22,049 nt of DNA from SIG607 sp045655165 (GTDB lineage: Bacteria > Bacillota > Clostridia > Oscillospirales > Acutalibacteraceae): the NCBI GenBank assembly GCA_045655165.1, contig JAZOOT010000004.1:1-22049 (forward strand). The letters run 5' to 3'. The stretch's first letter is position 1, and every line of letters begins with the position of its first letter. The position numbers and the translations under genes are program-made. The notes beneath the pieces are model-generated. The model was given only the letters and a program-made list of their open reading frames with translations. It did not search any database and had not been told where the DNA came from. Positions 7,064 through 14,257 of this stretch are shown here, in pieces.

Positions 7064-7437
7064 TAGTTTTCCCCCTTTGGCAAAATGTTGGTGGTTTCAC
7101 CACTCGCGTTGCTTGAAAAATTATAGGTTAAATCTACCGCTAAAAGCGAATTTATGCCGCTATATACCGCTGCGCCGTTTATTACTTTTTCTAAAAAGTC
7201 AGCTGCTTCAATTTTTACGGTGTAATATGCTGCCGAACTGCCTGCGTTTTGCGATGTTTGTGAAAGCGAAAAATCGGGCGCGGGAAGTGTTATTACTTCG
7301 GTTTTTCCACTCTCATCTGTAACAAAATTATTTATAAACATTCCGTTTTGGTCAAAAACTGTTACAACCGCGCTTTTTACAGGGTAAAGCCCCTTTGAAT
7401 GTGTAACCGCCACAGTTAAAAATCCCGTTTCGTTCAT
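7063..7437 (-). CDS. Carboxypeptidase-regulatory-like (transthyretin-fold) small protein
   Basis: This 124-residue protein begins GFLTVAVTHSKGLYPVKSAVVTVFD, continues with a short loop and then TDESGKTEVITLPAP. That layout, with a beta strand, V.V.d..G and T...G.t.v..LP, is typical of carboxypeptidase-regulatory-like beta-sandwich domains. It has no signal peptide, no membrane segment and no catalytic motif. Start ATG 7435-7437 has AAGGAG (7446-7451) eight bases upstream. Its stop shares a base with the start of the SpoIID-like gene, so the two are probably made together and may form one structure, for example on the spore surface. The function is inferred only from this neighbour. Confidence 0.7.
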   Translation of the reverse strand: MNETGFLTVAVTHSKGLYPVKSAVVTVFDQNGMFINNFVTDESGKTEVITLPAPDFSLSQTSQNAGSSAAYYTVKIEAADFLEKVINGAAVYSGINSLLAVDLTYNFSSNASGETTNILPKGEN

Positions 7438-7454
7438 AGTATCAACTCCTTATA

Positions 7455-7483
7455 AATAATATGAGCCCCTTGCACACAAGGTG
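7455..7483 (-). promoter_or_regulatory. Candidate sigma-K/sigma-E-like promoter for the beta-sandwich and SpoIID-like pair
   Basis: On the minus strand CAC (7481-7483) is followed after 17 bases by CATATTAT (7456-7463), close to the Bacillus sigma-K pattern (AC, 16-17 bases, CATANNNTA), with T instead of A in the last place. The element lies in a hairpin and the predicted start would fall very close to the ribosome binding site. These motifs have low information content, so this is a suggestion supported mainly by the sporulation-type product. Confidence 0.3.
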
Positions 7484-7497
7484 CAAGGGGCTTTTTT
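7464..7497 (+). terminator. Strong intrinsic terminator oriented for plus-strand transcription
   Basis: GCCCCTTGCAC (7465-7475) pairs perfectly with GTGCAAGGGGC (7481-7491), with loop ACAAG and one further A-T pair outside, and a T-run follows at 7492-7497. On the minus strand the stem is followed by CATATTATT, a poor tail. It therefore fits best as the end of a plus-strand transcript, although the nearest plus-strand gene is gerB, 1.7 kb upstream. It may also weakly end the pyr-cysK operon from the other side. Confidence 0.75.
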
Positions 7498-7502
7498 AAT
7501 TA

Positions 7503-9134
7503 TTAAAATTCTACCGATATAACTGAACCGGTTGAACTTATATTAAGCGTTATTGTGTTACCCACACTTAAAAATACAAGTTTTTCAGAAAGCGAAACAG
7601 GAACAATATAAATTTCTTCGCTATTGTCTATTTGAATATAATAACAGGTTTCGCCGCCCTTTACCGCGGTGGCTATTTTTGCCACAGTTCCCGTTATTTC
7701 GGCGGTTTGGGTGTCGGTTACCGAATTATCTTGTTTTAAGCGGTTAATATAATCGTTCTTTGCCGCCATAACACTGTTTCCCGTACCAACAATTTGGTAC
7801 TGCTGAACGTCTACAAAAGCATACATTTTAACCAGCCCTGCGCCGTCTTTAAGCGACATAAAGTAACTTGGGCGGTTGTTAATATTAAGCAAAAGCGGGA
7901 ATGTTGAACGGTAGCCAAGGTGCTGTACCTGACCTTCCGCCGAGCCCATTGCCGAATACTCTTCGGCGCCGGGTATGGCGTAATATTTGGTTTCCTTTGT
8001 GCGCAAATTACAAAGCACAAAACCAACATTAGATTCATCGCTTGTAACCGAAGTTATACCTGTATACAAATAAACGTCATCGTTAATTGCAAGGTAATTA
8101 TAGCCGTCGGTTGGCTGTAAAACGCCCTTTTGACCAAAAATTGAATTAAAGTAACCCGAACGGTATTTGCCGTTATAAACAAGTTGTTCAATTATTAAAG
8201 AAGAATCAAACACTTGGTCAACCCAACTTGGAATTTCGTTTAAATTATAATAGTTATGCTCGCCGTTTACGGCATTTACAAGCACCGCACCGCCAATATC
8301 TTTACCGCTATAAAGCCCAATTTTATAAGAAACGGTGGAAGCAACAAAATACGGTGTGCCGTTATCATCTATTTCAAAAGAAACGCTGTCAAAAATTTTT
8401 GTGGGGTATTTAAACCTTAAATACCTGTAAATGTTGCGCATAAAATATTCGCTTTCGGAATATTTTATGCCCTGATTTAAGCGAACAAGCGAAGTTTCTT
8501 GGGTGGTCATATCAACCGTAATATAAGCGGGTATGCCGTCTTTTTGGTTGTTTAGCCACTTAATAACATCGCCATACGCCAACGGTGTAACACGAACAGG
8601 TTTGCCTTTATAGTTTATTTGGGTGTAATCGGGTAAAATTTCAAACTGCGAAACCAAATCTGCCATTTCGCCAAGTTTACGCTGACCAAGGCGCATTGCG
8701 GTGTCGCGGTCAACAACGGGAATTTGCTCCATTGTAATTTCGGCAACATCAGCGGCAAAATCGCCATCGCTTATTGAAAGAAGTTTGTTATACCTTGAAG
8801 CATTAAAAAACTGCGAACCAATAACCGAAGCAATTACCGAAAGCACAATTACAACACCAACGGTTAAAACGCCAACCTTAATTGGCGCAGAAAAACTTTT
8901 AAAACTTTCTTTCCAGTTTTTTTGCACGTATGTTTTTTTAAAAAATTTATCTTTAATAAAAATAAAAATATCACTAAATGCACTAATAATAACCGCGGCA
9001 ATTACCGAAAAGCAAAAGAATGTCCAAAACTCTTTGCTTCTTAAGTTAATGGGTGGCAAAGTAAACCAAAACGCCACAAAGGTAACTGCCAACCAAATTA
9101 ATGTTTTTACTAAAAATCTTAAAGGTTTTTTCAT
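7503..9134 (-). CDS. Membrane protein of unknown function with a large extracytoplasmic domain
   Basis: The 543-residue protein has hydrophobic segments at about 8-27, 37-60 and 85-110, then a long soluble part of over 400 residues without further membrane helices. Three helices put that part outside if the basic N-terminus (MKKPLR) is inside. The soluble part is rich in short beta-strand-like stretches and repeated tyrosines; the final 70 residues (AEITGTVAKI to the end) have an OB-fold-like spacing. I do not recognise the family or any catalytic motif. The gene starts 12 bases after cysK, with GAGG (9142-9145) seven bases before the ATG, so it is the last gene of the pyrimidine-cysteine operon. 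A role in cell envelope or transport is possible but not shown. Confidence 0.75.
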   Translation of the reverse strand: MKKPLRFLVKTLIWLAVTFVAFWFTLPPINLRSKEFWTFFCFSVIAAVIISAFSDIFIFIKDKFFKKTYVQKNWKESFKSFSAPIKVGVLTVGVVIVLSVIASVIGSQFFNASRYNKLLSISDGDFAADVAEITMEQIPVVDRDTAMRLGQRKLGEMADLVSQFEILPDYTQINYKGKPVRVTPLAYGDVIKWLNNQKDGIPAYITVDMTTQETSLVRLNQGIKYSESEYFMRNIYRYLRFKYPTKIFDSVSFEIDDNGTPYFVASTVSYKIGLYSGKDIGGAVLVNAVNGEHNYYNLNEIPSWVDQVFDSSLIIEQLVYNGKYRSGYFNSIFGQKGVLQPTDGYNYLAINDDVYLYTGITSVTSDESNVGFVLCNLRTKETKYYAIPGAEEYSAMGSAEGQVQHLGYRSTFPLLLNINNRPSYFMSLKDGAGLVKMYAFVDVQQYQIVGTGNSVMAAKNDYINRLKQDNSVTDTQTAEITGTVAKIATAVKGGETCYYIQIDNSEEIYIVPVSLSEKLVFLSVGNTITLNISSTGSVISVEF

Positions 9135-9146
9135 TTTTATACCTCG

Positions 9147-10067
9147 TTAAAACAAATCTGTTGATAAATATCTTTCGCCTGTGTCAGCCAAAACCGAAAC
9201 AATTGTTTTGCCACAGTTTTCTTTGGCAAGTTTTACTGCGGCGGCAATGGCTGCGCCCGAAGAAATGCCAACAAGCAAGCCCTCATGTTTTGCAAAAATA
9301 CGCGCCATTTCATATGCTTCTTCTTTTGTTACGGTAATAATTTTATCAATAACAGCGGTATCAAGAACCTTTGGCACAAAGCCCGCGCCAATGCCCTGAA
9401 TTGCGTGTTTGCCGGCATTTTTGCCCGAAAGCACCGCGCTGTCACTTGGCTCAACCGCAACAACGGTAATATCGCCCTTTTGCTCTTTTAAATACTTGCC
9501 TGCGCCTGTAATTGTACCGCCTGTACCAACCCCGCAAACTAAAAAATCTATTTCGCCGTTTGTGTCAGCATAAATTTCGGGGCCTGTGGTTTTATAATGC
9601 GCAAGCGCGTTGTTTTTGTTTTCAAACTGTGCAGGAATAAAAGCGTTTTTTGTGGTTTTTGCAATTTCTTCTGCCTTTTTAATTGCACCGCTCATACCAT
9701 CTTCTGCGGGGGTTAATATGACTTCGGCACCAAAAGCGCGCATTAGTTTAATGCGTTCTTCGCTCATATTGCTTGGCATTACAATTATTGTTTTATAACC
9801 CTTACTGCTGCAAATTGCGCAAAGCGCAATGCCTGTGTTACCGCTTGTTGGCTCAATAATTACGCTATCCTGTTTTAATTGTCCGCTTTTTTCTGCCGCT
9901 TTTATCATATAAAGCGCGGCGCGGTCTTTTGCGCTGTGGGCAGGGTTAAAACTTTCAAGTTTAAAAAGCAAATTTGCATTTAAACCAAGTTTTTTTATAA
10001 GTGCTTTTGGGCAATAAAGCGGTGTATTACCCACAAGTTCTAAAAATGAATTATAAATTTTTGCCAC
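9147..10067 (-). CDS. cysK: Cysteine synthase A (O-acetylserine sulfhydrylase)
   Basis: CysK makes L-cysteine from O-acetyl-L-serine and sulfide using pyridoxal phosphate, in the cytoplasm. The 306 residues are full length. K47 in NPAHSAKDR is the Schiff-base lysine, TSGNTG (74-79) is the substrate-binding loop, GVGTGGTITGAGKYL binds the cofactor phosphate, and GLLVGISSGAA is the conserved C-terminal helix. An alanine replaces the more usual valine before the lysine. The start is GTG (10065-10067), with AGGTGGG seven bases upstream. The gene lies 18 bases after pyrB and 12 before the membrane-protein gene, so it is co-transcribed with the pyrimidine genes. No cysE is visible. O-phosphoserine or cystathionine relatives are conceivable, but the motifs fit CysK best. 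Confidence 0.93.
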   Translation of the reverse strand: MAKIYNSFLELVGNTPLYCPKALIKKLGLNANLLFKLESFNPAHSAKDRAALYMIKAAEKSGQLKQDSVIIEPTSGNTGIALCAICSSKGYKTIIVMPSNMSEERIKLMRAFGAEVILTPAEDGMSGAIKKAEEIAKTTKNAFIPAQFENKNNALAHYKTTGPEIYADTNGEIDFLVCGVGTGGTITGAGKYLKEQKGDITVVAVEPSDSAVLSGKNAGKHAIQGIGAGFVPKVLDTAVIDKIITVTKEEAYEMARIFAKHEGLLVGISSGAAIAAAVKLAKENCGKTIVSVLADTGERYLSTDLF

Positions 10068-10085
10068 TTTTTACCCACCTATTTT

Positions 10086-11138
10086 TTAAAGTTTATTTTC
10101 GCAGTATGCGCAACGGCATTCGCCGTCTTTTACTGCGGCAAGTTGAACAAGTTCTTGTTCGGTTGCCATTATACACCCACTGCTATTACATTTTTTGTCG
10201 GTTTTTATAAAGTTATGCTTATTTTCGCCTTTTTCTTTTAAAAGTTTTAAAATTAAGGCCATTCGCATATATTTACCGTTTAATGCCTGTTTAAAGTAAC
10301 ACGCTCTGGGGTCGTTATCAACCAGAACGCTAATTTCGTTTACGCGCGGAAGCGGGTGCATTACGCACAAATTTGGTTTAGCAAGATTTAGTTTTTCTAA
10401 ATCAAGCACATAACTGTTTTTTAAGCGTTCGTACTGTTCTTTATCGGAAAATCTTTCGCGCTGAATTCGTGTCATATAAAGAATGTCAAGATTACTTATT
10501 TCTTGTTCTAAACTTTCTGTCACGGTAATTTCCATACCCGCGTTTTCGGCTTCTTTTACTAAATACTCAGGAAGCGCCAATTCTTTGGGCGAAATTAAAA
10601 CAAGTTTAATATTTTTATATCTTGACAGCGCGTTAATTAAAGAATGTACCGTTCTGCCGTAAAGCAAATCACCGCAAAAACCAACAGTTAAGTTGTTAAA
10701 GCCGCCTTTTTCGCGGTAAATTGTTAATAAATCGGCTAAGGTTTGGGTGGGGTGGCAATGTCCGCCGTCACCCGCGTTTATAACAGGAATAGTTGCATTC
10801 TCTGCTGCCACTAACGGTGCGCCCGCTTTGGGGTGGCGCATTGCAATAATGTCAGCATAGCAACTAACAATCTTGGCGGTATCGGCAACGCTTTCTCCCT
10901 TTGATGCCGAAGAACTGGCAGCATCGCTAAAACCAATTACGCTTCCGCCAAGTTCAAGCATTGCCGCTTCAAACGAAAGGCGTGTTCGGGTAGAGGGTTC
11001 AAAAAACAAGGTTGCAAGTTTTTTGCCTTTACACGCGTTTTGGTATTTTTTGGGGTGATTTGCAATATCCACCGCAGTTTTAATAAGGTCGTTTAATTCT
11101 TGGACGCTTAAATCAACTATATCAATAATGCTTTTCAT
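10086..11138 (-). CDS. pyrB: Aspartate carbamoyltransferase catalytic chain with a PyrI-like zinc tail
   Basis: PyrB joins carbamoyl phosphate and L-aspartate to make N-carbamoyl-aspartate, the second step of UMP synthesis. The catalytic part has STRTR (49-53), SKGES with K80, RHP (101-103), the HPTQTL motif (129-134), GDLLYGRTVHSL (156-167) and HPLPRVNEI (261-269; the family usually has D where N267 stands). Residues 1 to about 303 are normal length. The remaining 47 are unusual: C317 and C322, then C343 and C346, a C-X4-C-X20-C-X2-C pattern ending CAYCENK, very like the zinc domain of the regulatory chain PyrI (C-X4-C-X23-C-X2-C in E. coli). No allosteric nucleotide-binding domain is present and no pyrI lies nearby. 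The gene starts three bases after pyrE; its site AAAGGA lies inside the pyrE end. Confidence 0.95.
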   Translation of the reverse strand: MKSIIDIVDLSVQELNDLIKTAVDIANHPKKYQNACKGKKLATLFFEPSTRTRLSFEAAMLELGGSVIGFSDAASSSASKGESVADTAKIVSCYADIIAMRHPKAGAPLVAAENATIPVINAGDGGHCHPTQTLADLLTIYREKGGFNNLTVGFCGDLLYGRTVHSLINALSRYKNIKLVLISPKELALPEYLVKEAENAGMEITVTESLEQEISNLDILYMTRIQRERFSDKEQYERLKNSYVLDLEKLNLAKPNLCVMHPLPRVNEISVLVDNDPRACYFKQALNGKYMRMALILKLLKEKGENKHNFIKTDKKCNSSGCIMATEQELVQLAAVKDGECRCAYCENKL

Positions 11139-11141
11139 TTT

Positions 11142-11795
11142 TTATTCCTTTGCGCCGTTAATTTTTAAGTAATTTTTAATTCTTTCTACGTTGTCACGAT
11201 TCTTTTCGTCTTCTTCAAGGTATTCAATAATATCGTAAACATCAACAACCGAATAAACAGGGAAACCAAATTCTTCGCCAACTTCTGCCATTGCGCTTTT
11301 TTCGGTTTTGCCCTTTTCTTTGCGGTCAACCATAACAAAAACTGCGCTAACCTTTGCTTTTAAACCGCTTAAAATTTCCATACTTTCTCTTATTGCGGTT
11401 CCTGCGGTTATAACGTCTTCGGTAATAACAATTTTTTCGGTTTCAGTGGGTTTATAGCCAACAAAAACACCGCCTTCGCCGTGGTCTTTTTCTTCTTTGC
11501 GGTTAAAGAAAAAAGGCACATCAAGGCCGTTTTTTGCCAAAGCAACTGCAACCGATACCGCAATGGGAATACCCTTATAAGCAGGGCCGTATAAAACAGT
11601 TTTTTTATTGCCAACTTTTTCTAAATATGCTTTTGCGTAAAATTCGCCAAGTTTTTGAATTTGTTCGCCTGTTTTAATATCGCCTGCGTTAATAAAATAA
11701 GGTATTTTTCTGCCCGATTTTGCGGTGAAATCGCCAAACTTTAAAACGCCTGCGCCTTCTAAAAACTGTATAAACTCTCTTTTATAACTTTCCAT
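11142..11795 (-). CDS. pyrE: Orotate phosphoribosyltransferase
   Basis: PyrE transfers phosphoribosyl from PRPP to orotate, giving orotidine 5'-monophosphate. The 217-residue protein carries the PRPP-binding signature VITEDVITAGTAIRES (about 123-138), the early FTAKSGRKIPYFIN stretch and the FNRKEEKDHGEGG loop with the catalytic lysine region. Length and motifs are normal. ATG 11793-11795 is supported by GGAGG seven bases upstream. A 121-base gap separates it from pyrF, by far the longest inside the operon, and contains an imperfect palindrome that may affect its expression. It is followed three bases later by pyrB. Confidence 0.95.
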   Translation of the reverse strand: MESYKREFIQFLEGAGVLKFGDFTAKSGRKIPYFINAGDIKTGEQIQKLGEFYAKAYLEKVGNKKTVLYGPAYKGIPIAVSVAVALAKNGLDVPFFFNRKEEKDHGEGGVFVGYKPTETEKIVITEDVITAGTAIRESMEILSGLKAKVSAVFVMVDRKEKGKTEKSAMAEVGEEFGFPVYSVVDVYDIIEYLEEDEKNRDNVERIKNYLKINGAKE

Positions 11796-11815
11796 TGTTG
11801 TTCCTCCGTAACAAG

Positions 11816-11913
11816 TAATAAATAAAAAAGAAGAAAGAAGAAAGAAAAAAGAATAAAATCGGTGTCGGCAAAGCCGACGTATTTATTATTTATTCTTTAT
11901 TATTTGTTCTTTA
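11816..11913. repeat. Long imperfect palindrome in the pyrF-pyrE gap
   Basis: The centre GTCGGC AAA GCCGAC (11864-11878) is a perfect 6-bp hairpin. AAGAATAAA (11849-11857) matches TTTATTCTT (11889-11897), and the outer flanks continue as a purine-rich left side, including 30 uninterrupted purines at 11824-11853, against a pyrimidine-rich right side. On the operon's strand the stem is followed by TTTTATTCTTTTTT after five bases, a weak terminator-like tail. It could lower expression of pyrE and later genes, stabilise the pyrF RNA end, or be a small interspersed repeat. Confidence 0.55.
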
Positions 11914-11916
11914 AAT

Positions 11917-12615
11917 TTAGCCAATAAATTCTGCGCAACATCTTTCGTATGCGGCAACAGGGTCAGCGGCGGCGGTTATGGGTCTGCCCACAACAATATA
12001 GTCGCTGCCGATTTTTTTAGCTTCAGCAGGTGTCATAACGCGTTTTTGGTCGCCAATGTCACCGTCAGCAAAACGAACACCGGGGGTAACGGTAATAAAC
12101 TCTTTACCGCAAACGCCGTGCACTTTTTCGGCTTCAAGAGGTGAACACACAACACCGTCAAGCCCTGCATTTTTAGCGGTTTGGGCATAGTGCATTACAA
12201 CCTTATCTATTGGTTTTTCAATAAGCAAATCTTTTTCCATTATTTCTTGGTCAGTTGAAGTTAATTGTGTAACGGCAATTAAAATAGGTCTTGTTCCGTC
12301 TTCTCGGGTTAAGCCCTCAATAGCCGAAGCCATCATGCGTGAAGTACCTGCGGCGTGAAGGTTTGTCATATCAACGTCTAAACGTGATAACACCGCCATA
12401 CTTTTTTTAACTGTGTTTGGTATATCGTGGAGTTTTAAATCAAGAAAAATTTTGTGTCCGCGTTCTTTAATTTCCTTTACAATAGCGGGGCCTTCGGCAT
12501 AAAAAAGTTCCATACCAATTTTAACAAACGGTTTTTTGCCCTTAAACTGTTCTAAAAAATTTAAAGTTTGTTCTTTACTTGCAAAGTCACAAGCAATAAT
12601 TACGTCTTTTCCCAT
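11917..12615 (-). CDS. pyrF: Orotidine 5'-phosphate decarboxylase
   Basis: PyrF performs the last step to UMP, decarboxylation of orotidine 5'-monophosphate, without a cofactor. The catalytic set is visible: K32 in VKIGMELF and D59, K61 and D64 in DLKLHDIPNTV. The substrate-phosphate region near the C-terminus (SDYIVVGRPIT) is also present. At 232 residues it is the standard short, Bacillus-type enzyme. The start shares a base with the pyrD stop (TAATG), so translation is coupled; AAAGGAG lies upstream inside the pyrD end. Confidence 0.95.
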   Translation of the reverse strand: MGKDVIIACDFASKEQTLNFLEQFKGKKPFVKIGMELFYAEGPAIVKEIKERGHKIFLDLKLHDIPNTVKKSMAVLSRLDVDMTNLHAAGTSRMMASAIEGLTREDGTRPILIAVTQLTSTDQEIMEKDLLIEKPIDKVVMHYAQTAKNAGLDGVVCSPLEAEKVHGVCGKEFITVTPGVRFADGDIGDQKRVMTPAEAKKIGSDYIVVGRPITAAADPVAAYERCCAEFIG

Positions 12616-13526
12616 TATTTTACTCCTTTAATTATTTCGCTTAAACTGTTTATGCCGTATTTTTCCATTACTGCAGGCAGTTCATCTATTATGTTTTTAC
12701 AAGCAAACGGCTGTATAAGGTTTGCTGCGCCAACTTCTACTGCGGTGGCACCTGCAAGCATCATTTCAATAACGTCTTCGGCACTGCTGACACCGCCCAT
12801 ACCAACAACCGGCACTTTAACGGCATTTGCCACTTGGTAAACCATTCGCACAGCCACAGGAAATATTGCACTGCCCGAAAAACCGCCCATTTTGTTTGCA
12901 ATTACAGGTTTTCGCGTTTTTAAGTCTATTCGCATACCCAAAAGGGTGTTTATTAAACTAATTCCGTCGGCGCCCTCTGCTTCACACGCTTTTGCAATTT
13001 CAACAATATCGGTTACATTGGGCGAAAGTTTTATAATTACGGGTTTTGTGGTTACCCCTTTTACCGCCTTTACAACACTTGCGGCGGCAGCGGGGCTTGT
13101 ACCAAAACTCATTCCCCCGCCGTGAACATTGGGGCAACTAACGTTTACTTCAAGCCAACCAATTTGGTTTTCTTTATCAAGAAGTGCGCAGGTTTCGGCA
13201 TATTCTTCAAGCGAAAAACCGCTAACGTTTGCCATAACAGGTTTACTAAAGCATTTCTTAAGTTTTGGCAGTTCGTTTTTTATAACTGCCTCCACACCGG
13301 GGTTTTGAAGCCCAACGGCGTTTATCATACCGCAACTGCATTCAGCAATTCTTGGGGTTGGGTTGCCAAAACGCGGGTCTAGTGTTGTACCCTTAAAAGA
13401 AAATGTACCAAGGCAGTTTATATCGTAAAACTCGGCAAATTCGTAGCCGTAGCCAAAGGTACCGCTTGCAGGAATAACAGGGTTATCAAGTGTAATACCG
13501 CAAAGGTTTACTTTTAAATCTGCCAT
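12615..13526 (-). CDS. pyrD: Dihydroorotate dehydrogenase class 1B, catalytic subunit
   Basis: PyrD oxidises dihydroorotate to orotate on FMN; in class 1B the electrons leave through PyrK to NAD+. The catalytic cysteine is C131 in NVSCPNVHGGG, as expected for class 1, whereas class 2 has serine. The FMN-binding stretches PVIPASGTFGYG and VVGMGGVSSAEDVIEMMLAGA are intact. At 303 residues it is full length. It overlaps pyrK by 13 bases, which supports a PyrD-PyrK complex, and has AGGAGG seven bases before the ATG. It overlaps the pyrF start by one base. Confidence 0.95.
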   Translation of the reverse strand: MADLKVNLCGITLDNPVIPASGTFGYGYEFAEFYDINCLGTFSFKGTTLDPRFGNPTPRIAECSCGMINAVGLQNPGVEAVIKNELPKLKKCFSKPVMANVSGFSLEEYAETCALLDKENQIGWLEVNVSCPNVHGGGMSFGTSPAAAASVVKAVKGVTTKPVIIKLSPNVTDIVEIAKACEAEGADGISLINTLLGMRIDLKTRKPVIANKMGGFSGSAIFPVAVRMVYQVANAVKVPVVGMGGVSSAEDVIEMMLAGATAVEVGAANLIQPFACKNIIDELPAVMEKYGINSLSEIIKGVK

Positions 13527-14245
13527 ATTATTTCCTCCTTTTTAAGCACAGGGCCCTCTTTGCAAATTCGTTTGTTACCTGTAACGGTTTTGCAAGAACA
13601 ACCCATACACGCGCCAAAACCGCAGCCCATTCGTTCTTCAAAACTAAACTGTCCGTTTGTTTTTGAGGTTTTATAAACCGCTTTAAGCATTGGTTCGGGT
13701 CCGCAGGTGTAAAAATAATCGTATGTAAGGTCATTTAACACGTCGGTTACAAAGCCCTTTGTGCCAAAACTGCCATCTACTGTTGTAACAAACACTTCGG
13801 CGCCAAGGGCAGAAAATTCTTCATAATAAAAAATTTCTTCTTTTTTGTTAAAGCCAAGTATTACGCTAACCTTTACACCTTTTTTAATTAGTTCTTTAGC
13901 CAACATATAAAGGGGCGGAATACCAACACCGCCGCCAATTAGAACGGCGTTTTCACCGCAAAGCGATAAATCGTAACCGTTGCCAAGCCCTGTTAAAATA
14001 TCAAGTTCTCCAAGTTTCATTTGGCTAAGTTTTTCGGTGCCTTTGCCCACCACTTTGTAAACAAGGGTAAGTTCGTTTTCGTTTACGTCGCAAACCGAAA
14101 TTGGACGGCGCAAGTACAGTCCGTCAATTAAAATATTAACAAACTGACCTGCGGTAATACCCGAAGTGTCACCGCAAAGTATCATTTCATAAACGTTTTC
14201 GGTTAATGAAACGTTTTGTGTGATTTGGAATTTTAGTTGTTTCAT
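13514..14245 (-). CDS. pyrK: Dihydroorotate dehydrogenase electron-transfer subunit
   Basis: PyrK carries FAD and a [2Fe-2S] cluster and passes electrons from PyrD to NAD+. RRPIS (46-50) with VVGKGT is the FAD-binding motif, GGGVGIPPLYMLA (about 104-116) begins the NAD-binding half, and the cluster cysteines are C208, C213, C216 and C228 (C-X4-C-X2-C-X11-C) in the C-terminal part. C218 is an extra cysteine between them. At 243 residues the length is slightly below the usual 255-260. The gene begins 12 bases after carB, with AAAGGA directly at the carB stop. Confidence 0.95.
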   Translation of the reverse strand: MKQLKFQITQNVSLTENVYEMILCGDTSGITAGQFVNILIDGLYLRRPISVCDVNENELTLVYKVVGKGTEKLSQMKLGELDILTGLGNGYDLSLCGENAVLIGGGVGIPPLYMLAKELIKKGVKVSVILGFNKKEEIFYYEEFSALGAEVFVTTVDGSFGTKGFVTDVLNDLTYDYFYTCGPEPMLKAVYKTSKTNGQFSFEERMGCGFGACMGCSCKTVTGNKRICKEGPVLKKEEIIWQI

Positions 14246-14257
14246 TATAAATATCCT

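Noticed and set aside
8701..9150. Plus-strand reading frame of 149 codons opposite the membrane-protein gene
   Set aside because: It is the mirror of a well-supported gene, has no ribosome binding site and gives a low-complexity protein without recognisable features.
10086..10230. The cysteine-rich PyrB tail as a separate overlapping small gene or a frameshift artefact
   Set aside because: It is in frame with PyrB without any break, and the spacing of the cysteines matches a known partner domain.
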